A DNA stretch of 64,000 nt from Marinobacter sp. LQ44. GTDB lineage: Bacteria > Pseudomonadota > Gammaproteobacteria > Pseudomonadales > Oleiphilaceae. The translations under genes were made by a program, and so were the position numbers. The notes beneath the pieces are model-generated. The model had not been told where the DNA came from. It searched no databases and saw nothing but the letters and a program-made list of their open reading frames with translations. Below are positions 17,135 through 26,183 of the stretch, piece by piece (the first letter of the stretch is position 1; each line of letters begins with the position of its first letter). Location: positions 930,001-994,000 of the forward strand of contig NZ_CP014754.1 of NCBI RefSeq assembly GCF_001447155.2. The letters are read 5' to 3'.

Positions 17135-17224
17135 ATTAAGCATGAATTAGTCCATTCGATTAGTTTAATGTAAGAAAACCGATAACAGACCAACACATCC
17201 AACAATTACAACAAGAGGCAGCCC

Positions 17225-18310
17225 ATGACAAAGGCCTTGATCCATCGCTTACGTGAACGTAGCGCCCAGGCGCTGGGTGCATTCTCCGCTGGCAAAACGG
17301 TTCTGCTTGCCGGCGCCGCCCTTACCCTGGCCGGCTGCTCGGCCAACCCGGTATACACCACCACGGGCATTGTGCTCTCCAATTACGCGGAGGGCGAAGC
17401 CACTCCCTATGTGCTGGAAATGAAAGACCCGGAGATGGCCTGTGCACTGGGGTTGTCACTGGACCCGCTGGTGTATTCCTTCTCCCGCGTGACTTCCCCA
17501 CCCGACACCACCGGCTCTTTGCTGATGCTGCTGGCGGCGAACTGTTCTGAATACAACGCCATGGAGGCGGAGATCACGTACCTTCGCGCTAACCACGAGG
17601 GCAATGTGAACGAAGCGCGGGATGCCCGGGAGCGGGTCAAGCGGCTGAACGCGGAAATTGCCCACCGCCGCCTGCTGGCGTTTGAACGTGCCATGGCGGC
17701 CTATAAGTTTGACCCGGGTGCCGAGCCCCTGGAGTGCCCGTTCCTGTTTGATGATCAGGATGAACTGACCTTCCTGATGGGCCTGGTCACCGGGCTGCAA
17801 GCCATCGTGAACGATGCCAACTCCGGCGCCATGGCGGGCATTCCGCGCAACATTGCCCCACAAGCCGAGCGGGCCGTGCGCTGTGTCGAGAATGACAAGT
17901 GGGGCGGCGTGCCCAATGCGGTGCGGGCCCTCGTTTGGCTGTTGCTGCCGGATACCCGCCCACCGATGTCCCCAGACCCATGGCAGGTACTGGAACACAG
18001 TCGGGAGCTGGGCTTTGATCGCGGCTTCCGGGTAGCCAGTGCATTGGAAGTGGTGGCAGCGGAAACCTTTGGCCGGCCGGATGTGCTGGAAGAAGCCATC
18101 CGGGCAGCCGCCGATGCGGAATCGGATATGGAGGTGTCTTCAGCCTACCAGTTGCTGGACAGCGTCGCGCACCGGGTGTTGCTGCATTCTTCGGATAAGC
18201 ACTGGGCTGCCAACTATGGCTACCGAACACCGTCCAACTCATTTGGTAGCCTATCGCCGGTATCGTCCAACCGGTCAACCCAAACAATGGATCTGGACGA
18301 CCTCCTATAA
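17225..18310 (+). CDS. Lipoprotein, possibly a TatT-like helical TRAP-associated protein
   Basis: 361 aa. An unusually long n-region precedes the hydrophobic segment and lipobox LAGC (Cys38), so it is probably exported and lipidated. The mature part is almost wholly helical, with no enzymatic motif. It is followed after 49 bp by a periplasmic solute-binding-like protein. This pairing, a helical lipoprotein with a substrate-binding protein, recalls the TatT/TatP partners of some TRAP transporters, but no TRAP membrane subunit is in the window. Ribosome site AAGAGG before ATG. The function is tentative. Confidence 0.55.
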   Translation: MTKALIHRLRERSAQALGAFSAGKTVLLAGAALTLAGCSANPVYTTTGIVLSNYAEGEATPYVLEMKDPEMACALGLSLDPLVYSFSRVTSPPDTTGSLLMLLAANCSEYNAMEAEITYLRANHEGNVNEARDARERVKRLNAEIAHRRLLAFERAMAAYKFDPGAEPLECPFLFDDQDELTFLMGLVTGLQAIVNDANSGAMAGIPRNIAPQAERAVRCVENDKWGGVPNAVRALVWLLLPDTRPPMSPDPWQVLEHSRELGFDRGFRVASALEVVAAETFGRPDVLEEAIRAAADAESDMEVSSAYQLLDSVAHRVLLHSSDKHWAANYGYRTPSNSFGSLSPVSSNRSTQTMDLDDLL

Positions 18311-18359
18311 GGTCGCCCCTGACTGAAAACAAAGACAATGTCTGACGGGAGTAATAACC

Positions 18360-19367
18360 ATGCGTAAGTTTATCGGAGCCCTGGCACTCACTTGTGCCGC
18401 CCCGCTGGCCTCGGCCAACACCATGTCTGTTTGCGTGTTCGATGTCATCGGTGCCAACGGCGATGTGTTCAACGTGATGAAGGATTATGCCCTGGAGATG
18501 CGTTCTCTGGGGGTTAACCTGCAACTGAAGCCCTATACCGATGAAGGCGTGGCGGTGGGCGATTTCAACGCCGGCCAGTGTGATGCGGTGGCCGCCACAG
18601 ACCTGCGAACCCGGCCGTTCAACAAGTTTACCGGCTCGATCAGTGCCGTGGGTGCCCTGCCCACCTACGACAACCTGGAAACCCTGCTGGCTACCCTGGC
18701 TCAGCCCCGGGCAGCAGATTTGATGAAGAGCGACGGCTACGAGGTGCTGGGTATTTTCCCGGTGGGTGCCGGTTACCTGTTTGTGAATGACCGCTCCATC
18801 AACACCGCTGGCGCCCTGGCGGGCAAGCGGATGGCCACCCTGGACTACCAGAAAGACGCCATCCACATGGTGAACTACGTGAAGGCCACCGTGGTGCCAT
18901 CCGACATCACCAATTTTGCCGGTAAGTTCAACAACGGCTCCGTAGACACCGCCTACGCGCCGGCCTTCGCCTATGAAGCACTGGAACTGTACAAAGGTAT
19001 TGAGCCAGATGGCGGCGTGGTGGACTATCCGCTGGCGCAGTTGACGGTACAACTGATTGCCCGTGAGGGCGTGGTAGATGGCGACACCGCCCAGAAGGCC
19101 CGGGAAGCGGCCTGGGACATGTACCCGCAGGTGATGAACCTGATCAAAAGCCAGGAAGCGGCCATTCCGGATGAAAAATGGATCAAGATCCCCGATCAGG
19201 ACATTGTGGGTTATCAGGAAATGTTCCGGGAGAACCGCCTGGAGATGCGGGATGGCGTAAACCGTGCCCCATCTGTCTACGACCCGCGCATGCTTAAACT
19301 GATGGCGAACATTCGCTGCTCAAGCAATCCGGGTGCGGCTGAGTGTACGGCGGATAATCGGGAATAA
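18360..19367 (+). CDS. Periplasmic putative solute-binding protein (DUF6091-like)
   Basis: 335 aa with a clear signal peptide (MRKFIGALALTCAAPLASA). The mature protein shows a type II periplasmic-binding layout: CVFDVIGANGDVFNVMKDYALEM, then GQCDAVAATDLRTRPFN, and GALAGKRMATLDYQKDA near the middle. It resembles proteins annotated as putative solute-binding (DUF6091), whose ligand is unknown. It pairs with the preceding lipoprotein. A family-A palindrome begins five bases after its stop. Confidence 0.65.
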   Translation: MRKFIGALALTCAAPLASANTMSVCVFDVIGANGDVFNVMKDYALEMRSLGVNLQLKPYTDEGVAVGDFNAGQCDAVAATDLRTRPFNKFTGSISAVGALPTYDNLETLLATLAQPRAADLMKSDGYEVLGIFPVGAGYLFVNDRSINTAGALAGKRMATLDYQKDAIHMVNYVKATVVPSDITNFAGKFNNGSVDTAYAPAFAYEALELYKGIEPDGGVVDYPLAQLTVQLIAREGVVDGDTAQKAREAAWDMYPQVMNLIKSQEAAIPDEKWIKIPDQDIVGYQEMFRENRLEMRDGVNRAPSVYDPRMLKLMANIRCSSNPGAAECTADNRE

Positions 19368-19371
19368 ACTT

Positions 19372-19428
19372 TTGGGGTCAGACCCCAGGACATTTGATGA
19401 GGTGAAATGTCCGGGGGTCTGACCCCAA
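19372..19428. repeat. Family-A palindrome, copy 1
   Basis: 57 bp beginning TTGGGGTCAGACCCC and ending GGGGTCTGACCCCAA, with ACATTTGA / GAAATGT inner arms. It lies between convergent gene ends and could act as a bidirectional terminator. Confidence 0.9.
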
Positions 19429-19434
19429 TTTGGT

Positions 19435-19719
19435 TTACGAGGTGGTTTTGGCGCGTTGGCTGGTGGTGGCGGTTTTGGTTTCGCCCTGATCGCGTTTGAT
19501 CAATTGCTCTGCGCTGATATCTGACAAGGCCAGGGAGCCGTGGCATACCGCGGCTACCTGGCGGCTGAATTCCTGGGTCATGTAACGTTCAGACGTTTGC
19601 GCCTCGGCTTCACCAGAGCGTGCCCTGAGTTCACGACCACTGAGTAGCTGTACGGTCATTCCGCTCTCTGCCATGGCTCGGACGGCGTTTAGATAGGCGT
19701 TCTGGTATTCCTGGCGCAT
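19435..19719 (-). CDS. Small protein of unknown function
   Basis: 94 aa from the ATG at 19719, chosen for the GGAG 8 bases upstream; a GTG at 19731 is in frame. MRQEYQNAYLNAVRAMAESGM is amphipathic-helical and the tail (KTATTSQRAKTTS) is disordered and basic. There is no signal peptide or membrane segment. RNA or nucleoid binding is conceivable from composition, but nothing specific is recognised. It lies downstream of the 132-aa hypothetical gene on the same strand, about 90 bp away. Confidence 0.55.
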   Translation of the reverse strand: MRQEYQNAYLNAVRAMAESGMTVQLLSGRELRARSGEAEAQTSERYMTQEFSRQVAAVCHGSLALSDISAEQLIKRDQGETKTATTSQRAKTTS

Positions 19720-19810
19720 GATGTTCTCCACTGTCTCAAACTGACCATTTGAGTTGCGTTGATTCTTTCAATAAATACATACGTCCTTTCTGTATTATCA
19801 GCTTAGTATA

Positions 19811-20209
19811 TTAGCCTACTTTGGCTAATTCGCTGACCATTGTCACATAATCCTCATAATACTTTACAGGAGTAATCCACTCCCGCCGTATCAGACCTTG
19901 GTCTGAGGCCACGTCGTCCCGCAGGCAGGAGATGAGGATGTAGCCGTAGGTTTTGTAGAAGGCTTTGATTTCATGGCCCTGATGCACATCCGAAGACGAC
20001 TGCCAGTCGGCATAGACCACGTACTCTTCGCCATCCAGCTCGAACGAAACCATCTGCGGCGAGGCCTTGCCAAAGGATTCGTTCAGGAATACGGCATTAT
20101 TGGGCGCACCGCCGGAAGCCGGCAGGCCATAGAGGAACCAGATCACGTTGGCGACGTCACCACTCTGGTCTCTCTGGATTGCGACTGTTCCGTCCAGAAC
20201 AATAGCCAT
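19811..20209 (-). CDS. Conserved hypothetical protein at the end of the partner-switch operon
   Basis: 132 aa with a strong ribosome site (AAGGAG, 6 bases before ATG). It reads as an alternating beta/alpha protein (MVSFELDGEEYVVYADWQSSS, IKAFYKTYGYILIS). There is no signal peptide and no membrane segment. It is 14 bases downstream of the STAS gene, so probably co-transcribed with the SpoIIE/HATPase/STAS module, and may act in that regulatory pathway. No family is recognised. Confidence 0.65.
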   Translation of the reverse strand: MAIVLDGTVAIQRDQSGDVANVIWFLYGLPASGGAPNNAVFLNESFGKASPQMVSFELDGEEYVVYADWQSSSDVHQGHEIKAFYKTYGYILISCLRDDVASDQGLIRREWITPVKYYEDYVTMVSELAKVG

Positions 20210-20223
20210 AGCGTCTCCTTGTA

Positions 20224-20592
20224 TTACAACTCTTCGCGCCGTTGAATAGCTTCCAGGTACTCGTCCATCTCAGCCTGATCACCAAACACGGTGAGGTCGG
20301 GCATGATTTTGACGATTTCGAACACTTTTTTCACCCCTTTGCTCATCTGGCTGACACTTACCTGCCCCTTTCGGGCTTTCATCAGTTTCAGGGTTTTGAA
20401 GATGACCCGCAAACCGGCGGAGCTGATAAAGCTGACACCGGCCATGTTGAAGGCCACCAGCCGGGTGGTTGGGGTAATGGCTTCCGCCAGGCGTTCGTCC
20501 AGCTGCGGTGCGGTGTCGCTGTCCAGTGAGCCTTGAAGCTCAAAGCTCAACGCCTCATCCGAGGTGTACTGCTCGATAATGGTCAAAGGCAT
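20224..20592 (-). CDS. STAS-domain anti-anti-sigma factor
   Basis: 122 aa, a single STAS domain. The phosphorylatable serine region is FNMAGVSFISSAGLRVI, matching the (D/N)xSGVxFIDSSGL pattern of SpoIIAA/RsbV proteins. In partner switching the unphosphorylated form binds the HATPase protein and frees its target. The gene overlaps the HATPase gene by ten bases and lies downstream of the SpoIIE phosphatase, which would dephosphorylate it. Confidence 0.85.
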   Translation of the reverse strand: MPLTIIEQYTSDEALSFELQGSLDSDTAPQLDERLAEAITPTTRLVAFNMAGVSFISSAGLRVIFKTLKLMKARKGQVSVSQMSKGVKKVFEIVKIMPDLTVFGDQAEMDEYLEAIQRREEL

Positions 20593-21008
20593 GGGTTGTC
20601 TTCCCTGGGCAATGTGGTGTCGAGTGCTACCGTGAGCTTGTTGGTGCCATTCTCGTAGCGATAGTTCATCTCGTCGCTCAGTTGCGACATGATGGCCAAC
20701 CCCAAACCACCGATGGGGCGGGCCTCCACAGGCTGTTCGCCAGGAGGGCTCGATTGCGTTGGGTCGAACCCCGGGCCAGCGTATTCAAATTCCAGTTGTA
20801 CCTTGCCATCATCACACACTACCTCAAGAAACCACTGACAGCTGTCAATTTTTGTAGCGACATGCTCTTTGATGTTGGCATGAAATTCATCAATGATGGT
20901 GTAGCAGTCACTCACCCTGTCGTTATCCAGGCAGTGTTCGCCGTAGCGATCACGAACTTTTTGCAGGATGCTTGCTATCGTCTCTGTGGACTGGATGGAT
21001 AGTGCCAT
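20583..21008 (-). CDS. RsbW/SpoIIAB-like HATPase (serine kinase / anti-sigma type)
   Basis: 141 aa. The N-box helix is TIIDEFHANIKEHV, with the Glu and Asn of the family; FDPT and ARPIGGLGLAIMSQL form the G-box. The 59-base overlap with the end of the phosphatase gene is long, but no later start codon preserves the domain. It would phosphorylate the STAS protein and sequester a partner that could be a sigma factor or another target not visible here. Confidence 0.8.
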   Translation of the reverse strand: MALSIQSTETIASILQKVRDRYGEHCLDNDRVSDCYTIIDEFHANIKEHVATKIDSCQWFLEVVCDDGKVQLEFEYAGPGFDPTQSSPPGEQPVEARPIGGLGLAIMSQLSDEMNYRYENGTNKLTVALDTTLPREDNPCL

Positions 21009-23361
21009 GGTGTTGTATTGTCAGTAAGGTTATGTCATCGGATTGTGGTGCACCACTGGCAAAGGATAGCAGCTGTTCGCGCATGTAGCCGAGCAGCCCC
21101 TCGGGCTGGTTAAACGCCCGGTAGCCCAGGTTCAGTAACCGCTCTTCACCAAACTCCTGCCCTTCCCTGTCAAACGCTTCGGTTACGCCATCACTGTACA
21201 GGGTAATACTCTGGTCTGGCCGGATGCTGGCATTCTCTACGTCGTAGTCCACATCCTCATACACGCCGAAAGGCGCGGCAGGGTTCCCTTGCCACAGTTT
21301 CGGGCTGGTTTTGCCATCCACAAACATGGGCTCGTTGTGGCCGGCATTGAGCCATTGGATTTCACCTGAGCCAAGCTCCAGCACGCCCATGATCATGGTC
21401 ACGAACATGCAGGCTTCGTTGGAGCGACACAGTTCGTTGTTCAGGGCCCGGGCGATGGCGGCCAGATCACCATCCAGCGAGCGGGCCAGGTAGTTGAGCA
21501 GGCTGACGGTTCTGGCCATGAACAACGCCGCCGGGGCGCCTTTGTCTGAGACATCACCCACGGCAATCAGCAGCTTGCCGCTGGGCAGGCGGATTAACTC
21601 GTACAAGTCTCCGCCCACCGCCCGGGCCGGTTGCAGCCAGGCTTCGATGGTCCAGTTGCGGTAGGTTTCCCGGAAATGCCCGGCCCCGGGCACCATGGAC
21701 ATCTGGATGGAGCGGGCCACCGACAGCTCCACTTCCAGCTTCTTGCGCTCCCGCTGTTCGTTTTCCATGTCGCTGGCCAGGGAATGCACCAGGCGACGGT
21801 TCAACAATACGGTGCGCACCATGGAGCCAATCACTTGCAGGTGATCGATGGTAGCCTGGGCGATGTACATGTAGCGGGACTGAACCGTAAGGAAGCCGAT
21901 AAAGCTGTCCTCACCCTGTTCATCATTCAGCGCTGTGAGCAGTATGGGCTTGGGTTCCACGCCTAACCGGATGCGATCGTAAATGGCATCCTGCGGGGTG
22001 ATGTATTCTGCCGCGGTGTCTGCCAGCATGTTGGCAACCACACCTCCAGCAATGGGCTGAATGTTGGCGCTGATGTTATCAGCGTGGCTGGTGTCTGGGG
22101 TGTTGTGATGGATGGTGGCCAGGCAGGCAAAGGTTTCGTCATCTCCGGAACGTTCCCATAATGCCAGGGCACCGAGTTCGTAGTGGCTGACAATGCGGTG
22201 CATCAGGTAACGGAGCTTTGGTTCAAACTCGTCGCCACTGGGCAGGTTGACCAGATCAACCCCCAGCTGCCGGATAAAGCGTTCGCTGGCGGCGGCCGCT
22301 TCCATCGCTTTTTGCCACTGTTTTCGTTCAATGGCCAGGCCGGTGAGCGAGACAATGGAGGCCAGGTCTTCCAGTTGCTGTTCATCCGGATTGCGGGGGT
22401 GATGGCTGAATACGGTGACAACGCCCAGCAATTCGTCCCGCTGGCTGACAATGGGCTCAGACCAGGACGCCAGCAGGCCGAGATCTGCCACCACACGGGT
22501 GTAACCCTGCCAACGGTGGTCGTCCACAACCGACTCACACAGGGTTCGGTGGCGGGTGTAGGCGGCGGTACCGATGGAGGTGCCGCCGTAACGGGCGGGT
22601 ATCACGGGTAACTGCTCCCGGAAGTCTTTGGCCAACCCCCCCTTGCCGAGCGGTGTGAGAGAGTCCCGTTGCTGGTCGTACCGGGTGATCAGGCAGCGGG
22701 TGTCTTGCAGGCGAATCTCGGCCAGTTTGCACAGGCTGTCGGCCAGGTTTTCCATGGGCGCACTGCTGTTGATGCCGGTGAGAATGCTATTGCGGAGTTT
22801 GTCCGCTGCCTGGTTCATTTTGTAGGCGTGAATGTTGTTGGCGCTGAGGGTGCGTGCCGGGCGGCCTTCGAAGACGGTATTGCTGATGTAGCAGTCCATC
22901 CAGATATTCTGACGGGCAGCGGTACTGAACAGCCACTCCCGGCGCAGAAACCCGGAGGCCTTGAGCTGGCTGATCCAGCTTTCAAAATCGAGCAGCGAGT
23001 AGGGGCTGGGCTGCCAGGCATCCGGGCGCATAAGCACGGTGTCTGAAAGCTCCTCGACGGAATCACAGCCAAACAGATCAAGGGCCTGGCGGTTGGCAAA
23101 CAACAGGGTAAGTGTGATGCGATCAAACACCAGGATGGCGGCTGAGCCCTGGTCCAGCATGGCCCGGGTGTCAGACATCGACGACCGCAGGCGGCGCTGG
23201 GCATCATCGTTCGCCCGGGCCAGTGTCTGCTCCCGCTGCCTGCTTTGCTTACGGGTGCGTTGGTGCCATAAGGCGACGGCACCAAGTGCAACGGCCAGTA
23301 CAACAACCAGCAGCAGCTCTGGTTGCAGTAATCGTTCCGGCAACGCTGTCCCGTCAAACAT
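20950..23361 (-). CDS. Membrane-anchored SpoIIE-type PP2C phosphatase with PAS and GAF regions
   Basis: 803 aa. One N-terminal membrane helix (about 16-33), a PAS-like region (about 65-180, DTRAMLDQGSAAILVFDRITL...FANRQALDLFG), GAF-like regions (about 200-350 and 370-530), then a SpoIIE domain (about 560-785). Metal-binding residues are in AVGDVSDKGAPAALFMARTV, LNAGHNEPM and SDDITLL. It should dephosphorylate the STAS protein in response to a signal sensed by PAS/GAF. It follows tadG by 26 bases, tying the regulatory module to the pilus operon. Confidence 0.85.
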   Translation of the reverse strand: MFDGTALPERLLQPELLLVVVLAVALGAVALWHQRTRKQSRQREQTLARANDDAQRRLRSSMSDTRAMLDQGSAAILVFDRITLTLLFANRQALDLFGCDSVEELSDTVLMRPDAWQPSPYSLLDFESWISQLKASGFLRREWLFSTAARQNIWMDCYISNTVFEGRPARTLSANNIHAYKMNQAADKLRNSILTGINSSAPMENLADSLCKLAEIRLQDTRCLITRYDQQRDSLTPLGKGGLAKDFREQLPVIPARYGGTSIGTAAYTRHRTLCESVVDDHRWQGYTRVVADLGLLASWSEPIVSQRDELLGVVTVFSHHPRNPDEQQLEDLASIVSLTGLAIERKQWQKAMEAAAASERFIRQLGVDLVNLPSGDEFEPKLRYLMHRIVSHYELGALALWERSGDDETFACLATIHHNTPDTSHADNISANIQPIAGGVVANMLADTAAEYITPQDAIYDRIRLGVEPKPILLTALNDEQGEDSFIGFLTVQSRYMYIAQATIDHLQVIGSMVRTVLLNRRLVHSLASDMENEQRERKKLEVELSVARSIQMSMVPGAGHFRETYRNWTIEAWLQPARAVGGDLYELIRLPSGKLLIAVGDVSDKGAPAALFMARTVSLLNYLARSLDGDLAAIARALNNELCRSNEACMFVTMIMGVLELGSGEIQWLNAGHNEPMFVDGKTSPKLWQGNPAAPFGVYEDVDYDVENASIRPDQSITLYSDGVTEAFDREGQEFGEERLLNLGYRAFNQPEGLLGYMREQLLSFASGAPQSDDITLLTIQHHGTIHPVHRDDSKHPAKSS

Positions 23362-23387
23362 CTTTACAGCTCTTTGATTGCACAGGT

Positions 23388-25247
23388 TTATTCGTCAAAG
23401 ACTACATTCTCTACCAGTTGCGAGCCAGTTTGTTCCGCGCCCAGTACCCGCAGTTGCATGCCGCCGAGGTCTGCGCCCAGGGCGGAGAGCAGTGGAGAGA
23501 CCAGGCTGGTGACAACGCCTTCAGAAACGGTCGAGAGCACGTTGGTGAACGGGGTCAGAAGAGCGCCGCTCAGCTCATCAAGAATGTCCTGTTCGCCACT
23601 GGACGCAGAACCGGTGCAGTTGAGCAATGAGAGGTTATTCACCGCAACATCTACGTTATTGATACCGCCAGTGGACGATAAGCCCGCGGTTTCACACACA
23701 CCTCCCGGGCAATACAGGTTATAGCTTTCCAGGCTTTCATAAGACGCGCTGGAACCGATATCCACATCTGCTTCTGCGCTCAGGCAGACATCCATATCCA
23801 CGACCGTGACCAGGCCAAGAAACTTGGCTTCCACATCCAGTATGGGGGCGTAGATGGGCTCTGGCACAAATTGCTGGGTTACCGGGTCTATCGCCCCGGA
23901 TTCGGCGTTCGCAACCCCACCCTGCATTCGGAAGTCAAAGCTGGTGGCGTTGCTGTTACCCTTGGCGCACTCCGCACCCTCGAACACCGCTTCGCCACCG
24001 CCAACGCGCACGGCGAGCGGGATCTGGATAGCGTCGTCGCCGCCGCCCAGAAGTTTTACGTCCAGCGAACCCAGTGACATCAGATTGAGCCAGTAGGTCA
24101 CGGTGTTGACCAGCGATGAGCTCAGATCCACTGCAATTCGTGCATCCAGGGCAATATCGGCTGCCGCTACACGGGTCATCCATTGTCCGTTACTGTCTTG
24201 CCGGGCCGGCCCGATGACAATTTTCGGCGGTTCATCCACCCATAAACCCAGCGATACGTCCAGACCAGCCAGCAGGCTTTCGGAACCAACAAGGCTGTTC
24301 AGCAACGCTGAATCGGAGGTATCCAGGTCCAGTGACAGCAAACCATTTCCCGCCTGATTTGAAGCGCGAACGCTGTTCATAACCAGGCTGATCACGAAAT
24401 CGTAGACCGGAACAGTAGTCTGCCGCGGAGGTGGGGGCTCCGCCAATACTTCAAAGATTGCAGACGCGTCCAGGCCGCCAAGGCCAACAGCAGACGTGAG
24501 ATCATCAATCACCCGGCCAGCCGGAGTAACCGTTCCACCGGCAAGCGTTACCACGGCATCCAGCACATCCAGAAGCGGCTCGTCGACCAGATCGGTCAGT
24601 TCGTCGATACCAAGAGCTGCCAGCAGGTCCCCGAGGCCGATCAAGGTATTCTCAAGGCTGTTGAGGGCGGTGGCATCCAAGCTGTAACCGGGCATACCCA
24701 GCACGCTGCCAATCAATGCCCCCAGCAGACCATCCTCCACCGTGGCGGTTGAGCCGGCGGCACTCAGGGTGGCGTAGACCTCTTTGCGGGCAACGGCATC
24801 GGCGGAAATGGTGATGGGCGGGAACAGTTTCTGTGGCAGCAGGAAAGAAACGGGCTCGGTGCGGGTATAACGCACCAGGGTGGCGTTGGTCTGGGCCATT
24901 TCCGTACCCGGGTTGCGGCTGGCGAACCGCATGGGGCTGGTGGCGGTTTCACCGGGGCGCAGCACGCCGGGGAGGATTTCCAGATCGCTCGCCTCGCCGT
25001 CAAAGCCTGCTGCTTCGGCCGCTAGCAGGGCGCGTTGCTGCATGGAAGCCCAGGTGGCATCTGTGCCGCCACAGGCCTGGGCTTCATCAGCCGCGGCGGT
25101 GGCAGCGGAGTTCACAATAGACTGCATTTGGGACCGCATCATCAGCAGTCGTGAGCCGTCGATCAGCAGGGTCACGAAGATGAACACCAATGCCAGTAGC
25201 AACGGTGTTGCAAAAATCAGAACGCCCTGCTGCCGGCTCTTATTCAT
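23388..25247 (-). CDS. tadG: TadG-like pilus assembly protein
   Basis: 619 aa from the ATG at 25247 (MNKSRQQGVLIFATPLLLAL), which overlaps the tadD stop by 8 bases; a start five codons upstream is possible. The N-terminal Gln-Gln-Gly segment and TM helix followed by RSQMQSIVNSAATAAADEA are the TadE/TadG-like N-terminus. The remainder is a large periplasmic domain of low complexity in places, with several Cys residues. TadG proteins are minor pilin-like parts of Tad/Flp pili. It is longer than most TadG proteins. Confidence 0.75.
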   Translation of the reverse strand: MNKSRQQGVLIFATPLLLALVFIFVTLLIDGSRLLMMRSQMQSIVNSAATAAADEAQACGGTDATWASMQQRALLAAEAAGFDGEASDLEILPGVLRPGETATSPMRFASRNPGTEMAQTNATLVRYTRTEPVSFLLPQKLFPPITISADAVARKEVYATLSAAGSTATVEDGLLGALIGSVLGMPGYSLDATALNSLENTLIGLGDLLAALGIDELTDLVDEPLLDVLDAVVTLAGGTVTPAGRVIDDLTSAVGLGGLDASAIFEVLAEPPPPRQTTVPVYDFVISLVMNSVRASNQAGNGLLSLDLDTSDSALLNSLVGSESLLAGLDVSLGLWVDEPPKIVIGPARQDSNGQWMTRVAAADIALDARIAVDLSSSLVNTVTYWLNLMSLGSLDVKLLGGGDDAIQIPLAVRVGGGEAVFEGAECAKGNSNATSFDFRMQGGVANAESGAIDPVTQQFVPEPIYAPILDVEAKFLGLVTVVDMDVCLSAEADVDIGSSASYESLESYNLYCPGGVCETAGLSSTGGINNVDVAVNNLSLLNCTGSASSGEQDILDELSGALLTPFTNVLSTVSEGVVTSLVSPLLSALGADLGGMQLRVLGAEQTGSQLVENVVFDE

Positions 25248-26148
25248 CGCGGGTAGACTCACCTATGCGTTGCGGTATCGGTTGCTGGAAAGACTCTTTC
25301 AGTCGCTCCAGGGTCTGTATAACCACCGGCTCGCTCAGCTCACCGCCCCTGGCAGGCTGTTCAGATTGGGTTTCCAGAATCCGGGAAACCGTTGAGTCCG
25401 ATTGTTGCTCAAAAGAGAGGCCGGCCAATTGGCTGGCCTGACGTTTGCCTGCGGCAATGTGTTCTTCGGTCAGGCCGATCTGCTGCTGCAACTGCTTGAT
25501 CGCCGCATCGCCACCGTTCAGGTAATAGGCGGCAATCAGGTTCTGCCGGGTGGATGCCCTGCCCCGCGACAGTTCGTAGGCGGTGCGTAATTCAAACGCC
25601 GCGCGGTCATAGCGGCCGGCGCGCATCAGGGCGTAGCCGAGGTCGTTGCGGATGTCAGCATTGGCCGGTGCCTGGGCTTTGGCCTTGGTCAGCAGCTCGA
25701 TGGCTTCGAGGGTGTTGTCCTTTTTCACCTGCACCACGCCCAGCCCATGCAAAGCCTGGTAGGAATTGCATTCGTCCACGATGGCCCGGAACACTTCCTC
25801 GGAATACTCCAGTTGGTCTACCTGCCCCAGTAGCTGAGCCCAGCGTAGCCAATGGGCCTGGGTGTCGAACGACAGCCCCTCCAGCCGGGCCAGTGCAGCG
25901 TAGTACTGGCGGTCTTCCATGGCGGCGTCGATGGCGTCCAGCTCTACCCGGTGCTCGGGCTGCGCCACCTCGGAGCAGTTGATCAGGTAAACCCCGTTAT
26001 CCAGCGAACCGCTCGTTTTGGCTGTCCCGGTGCTGCCTGTGCCCGTGGCGGCCATGGAGGAACAACCCGCCAGCGCCAGGCCCAAGCTTATAACGCCTAG
26101 CTTCGCTGCCATTCCTTGCCATTTGCCTGATGTGTTTGCTACCCGCAT
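25240..26148 (-). CDS. tadD: TadD-like TPR lipoprotein
   Basis: 302 aa. A lipobox ALAGC (Cys29) follows a hydrophobic stretch. Tetratricopeptide-like helices run from about residue 75 to 230; AQAPANADIRNDLGYALMRAGRYDRAAFELRTAY is a canonical TPR. TadD is the lipoprotein that helps secretin assembly in Tad pilus systems. It lies between tadC and tadG in the usual order. Confidence 0.8.
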   Translation of the reverse strand: MRVANTSGKWQGMAAKLGVISLGLALAGCSSMAATGTGSTGTAKTSGSLDNGVYLINCSEVAQPEHRVELDAIDAAMEDRQYYAALARLEGLSFDTQAHWLRWAQLLGQVDQLEYSEEVFRAIVDECNSYQALHGLGVVQVKKDNTLEAIELLTKAKAQAPANADIRNDLGYALMRAGRYDRAAFELRTAYELSRGRASTRQNLIAAYYLNGGDAAIKQLQQQIGLTEEHIAAGKRQASQLAGLSFEQQSDSTVSRILETQSEQPARGGELSEPVVIQTLERLKESFQQPIPQRIGESTRDE

Positions 26149-26183
26149 GGTCAGAGTTCACCTTTTGTTGTCACGGTTATGCG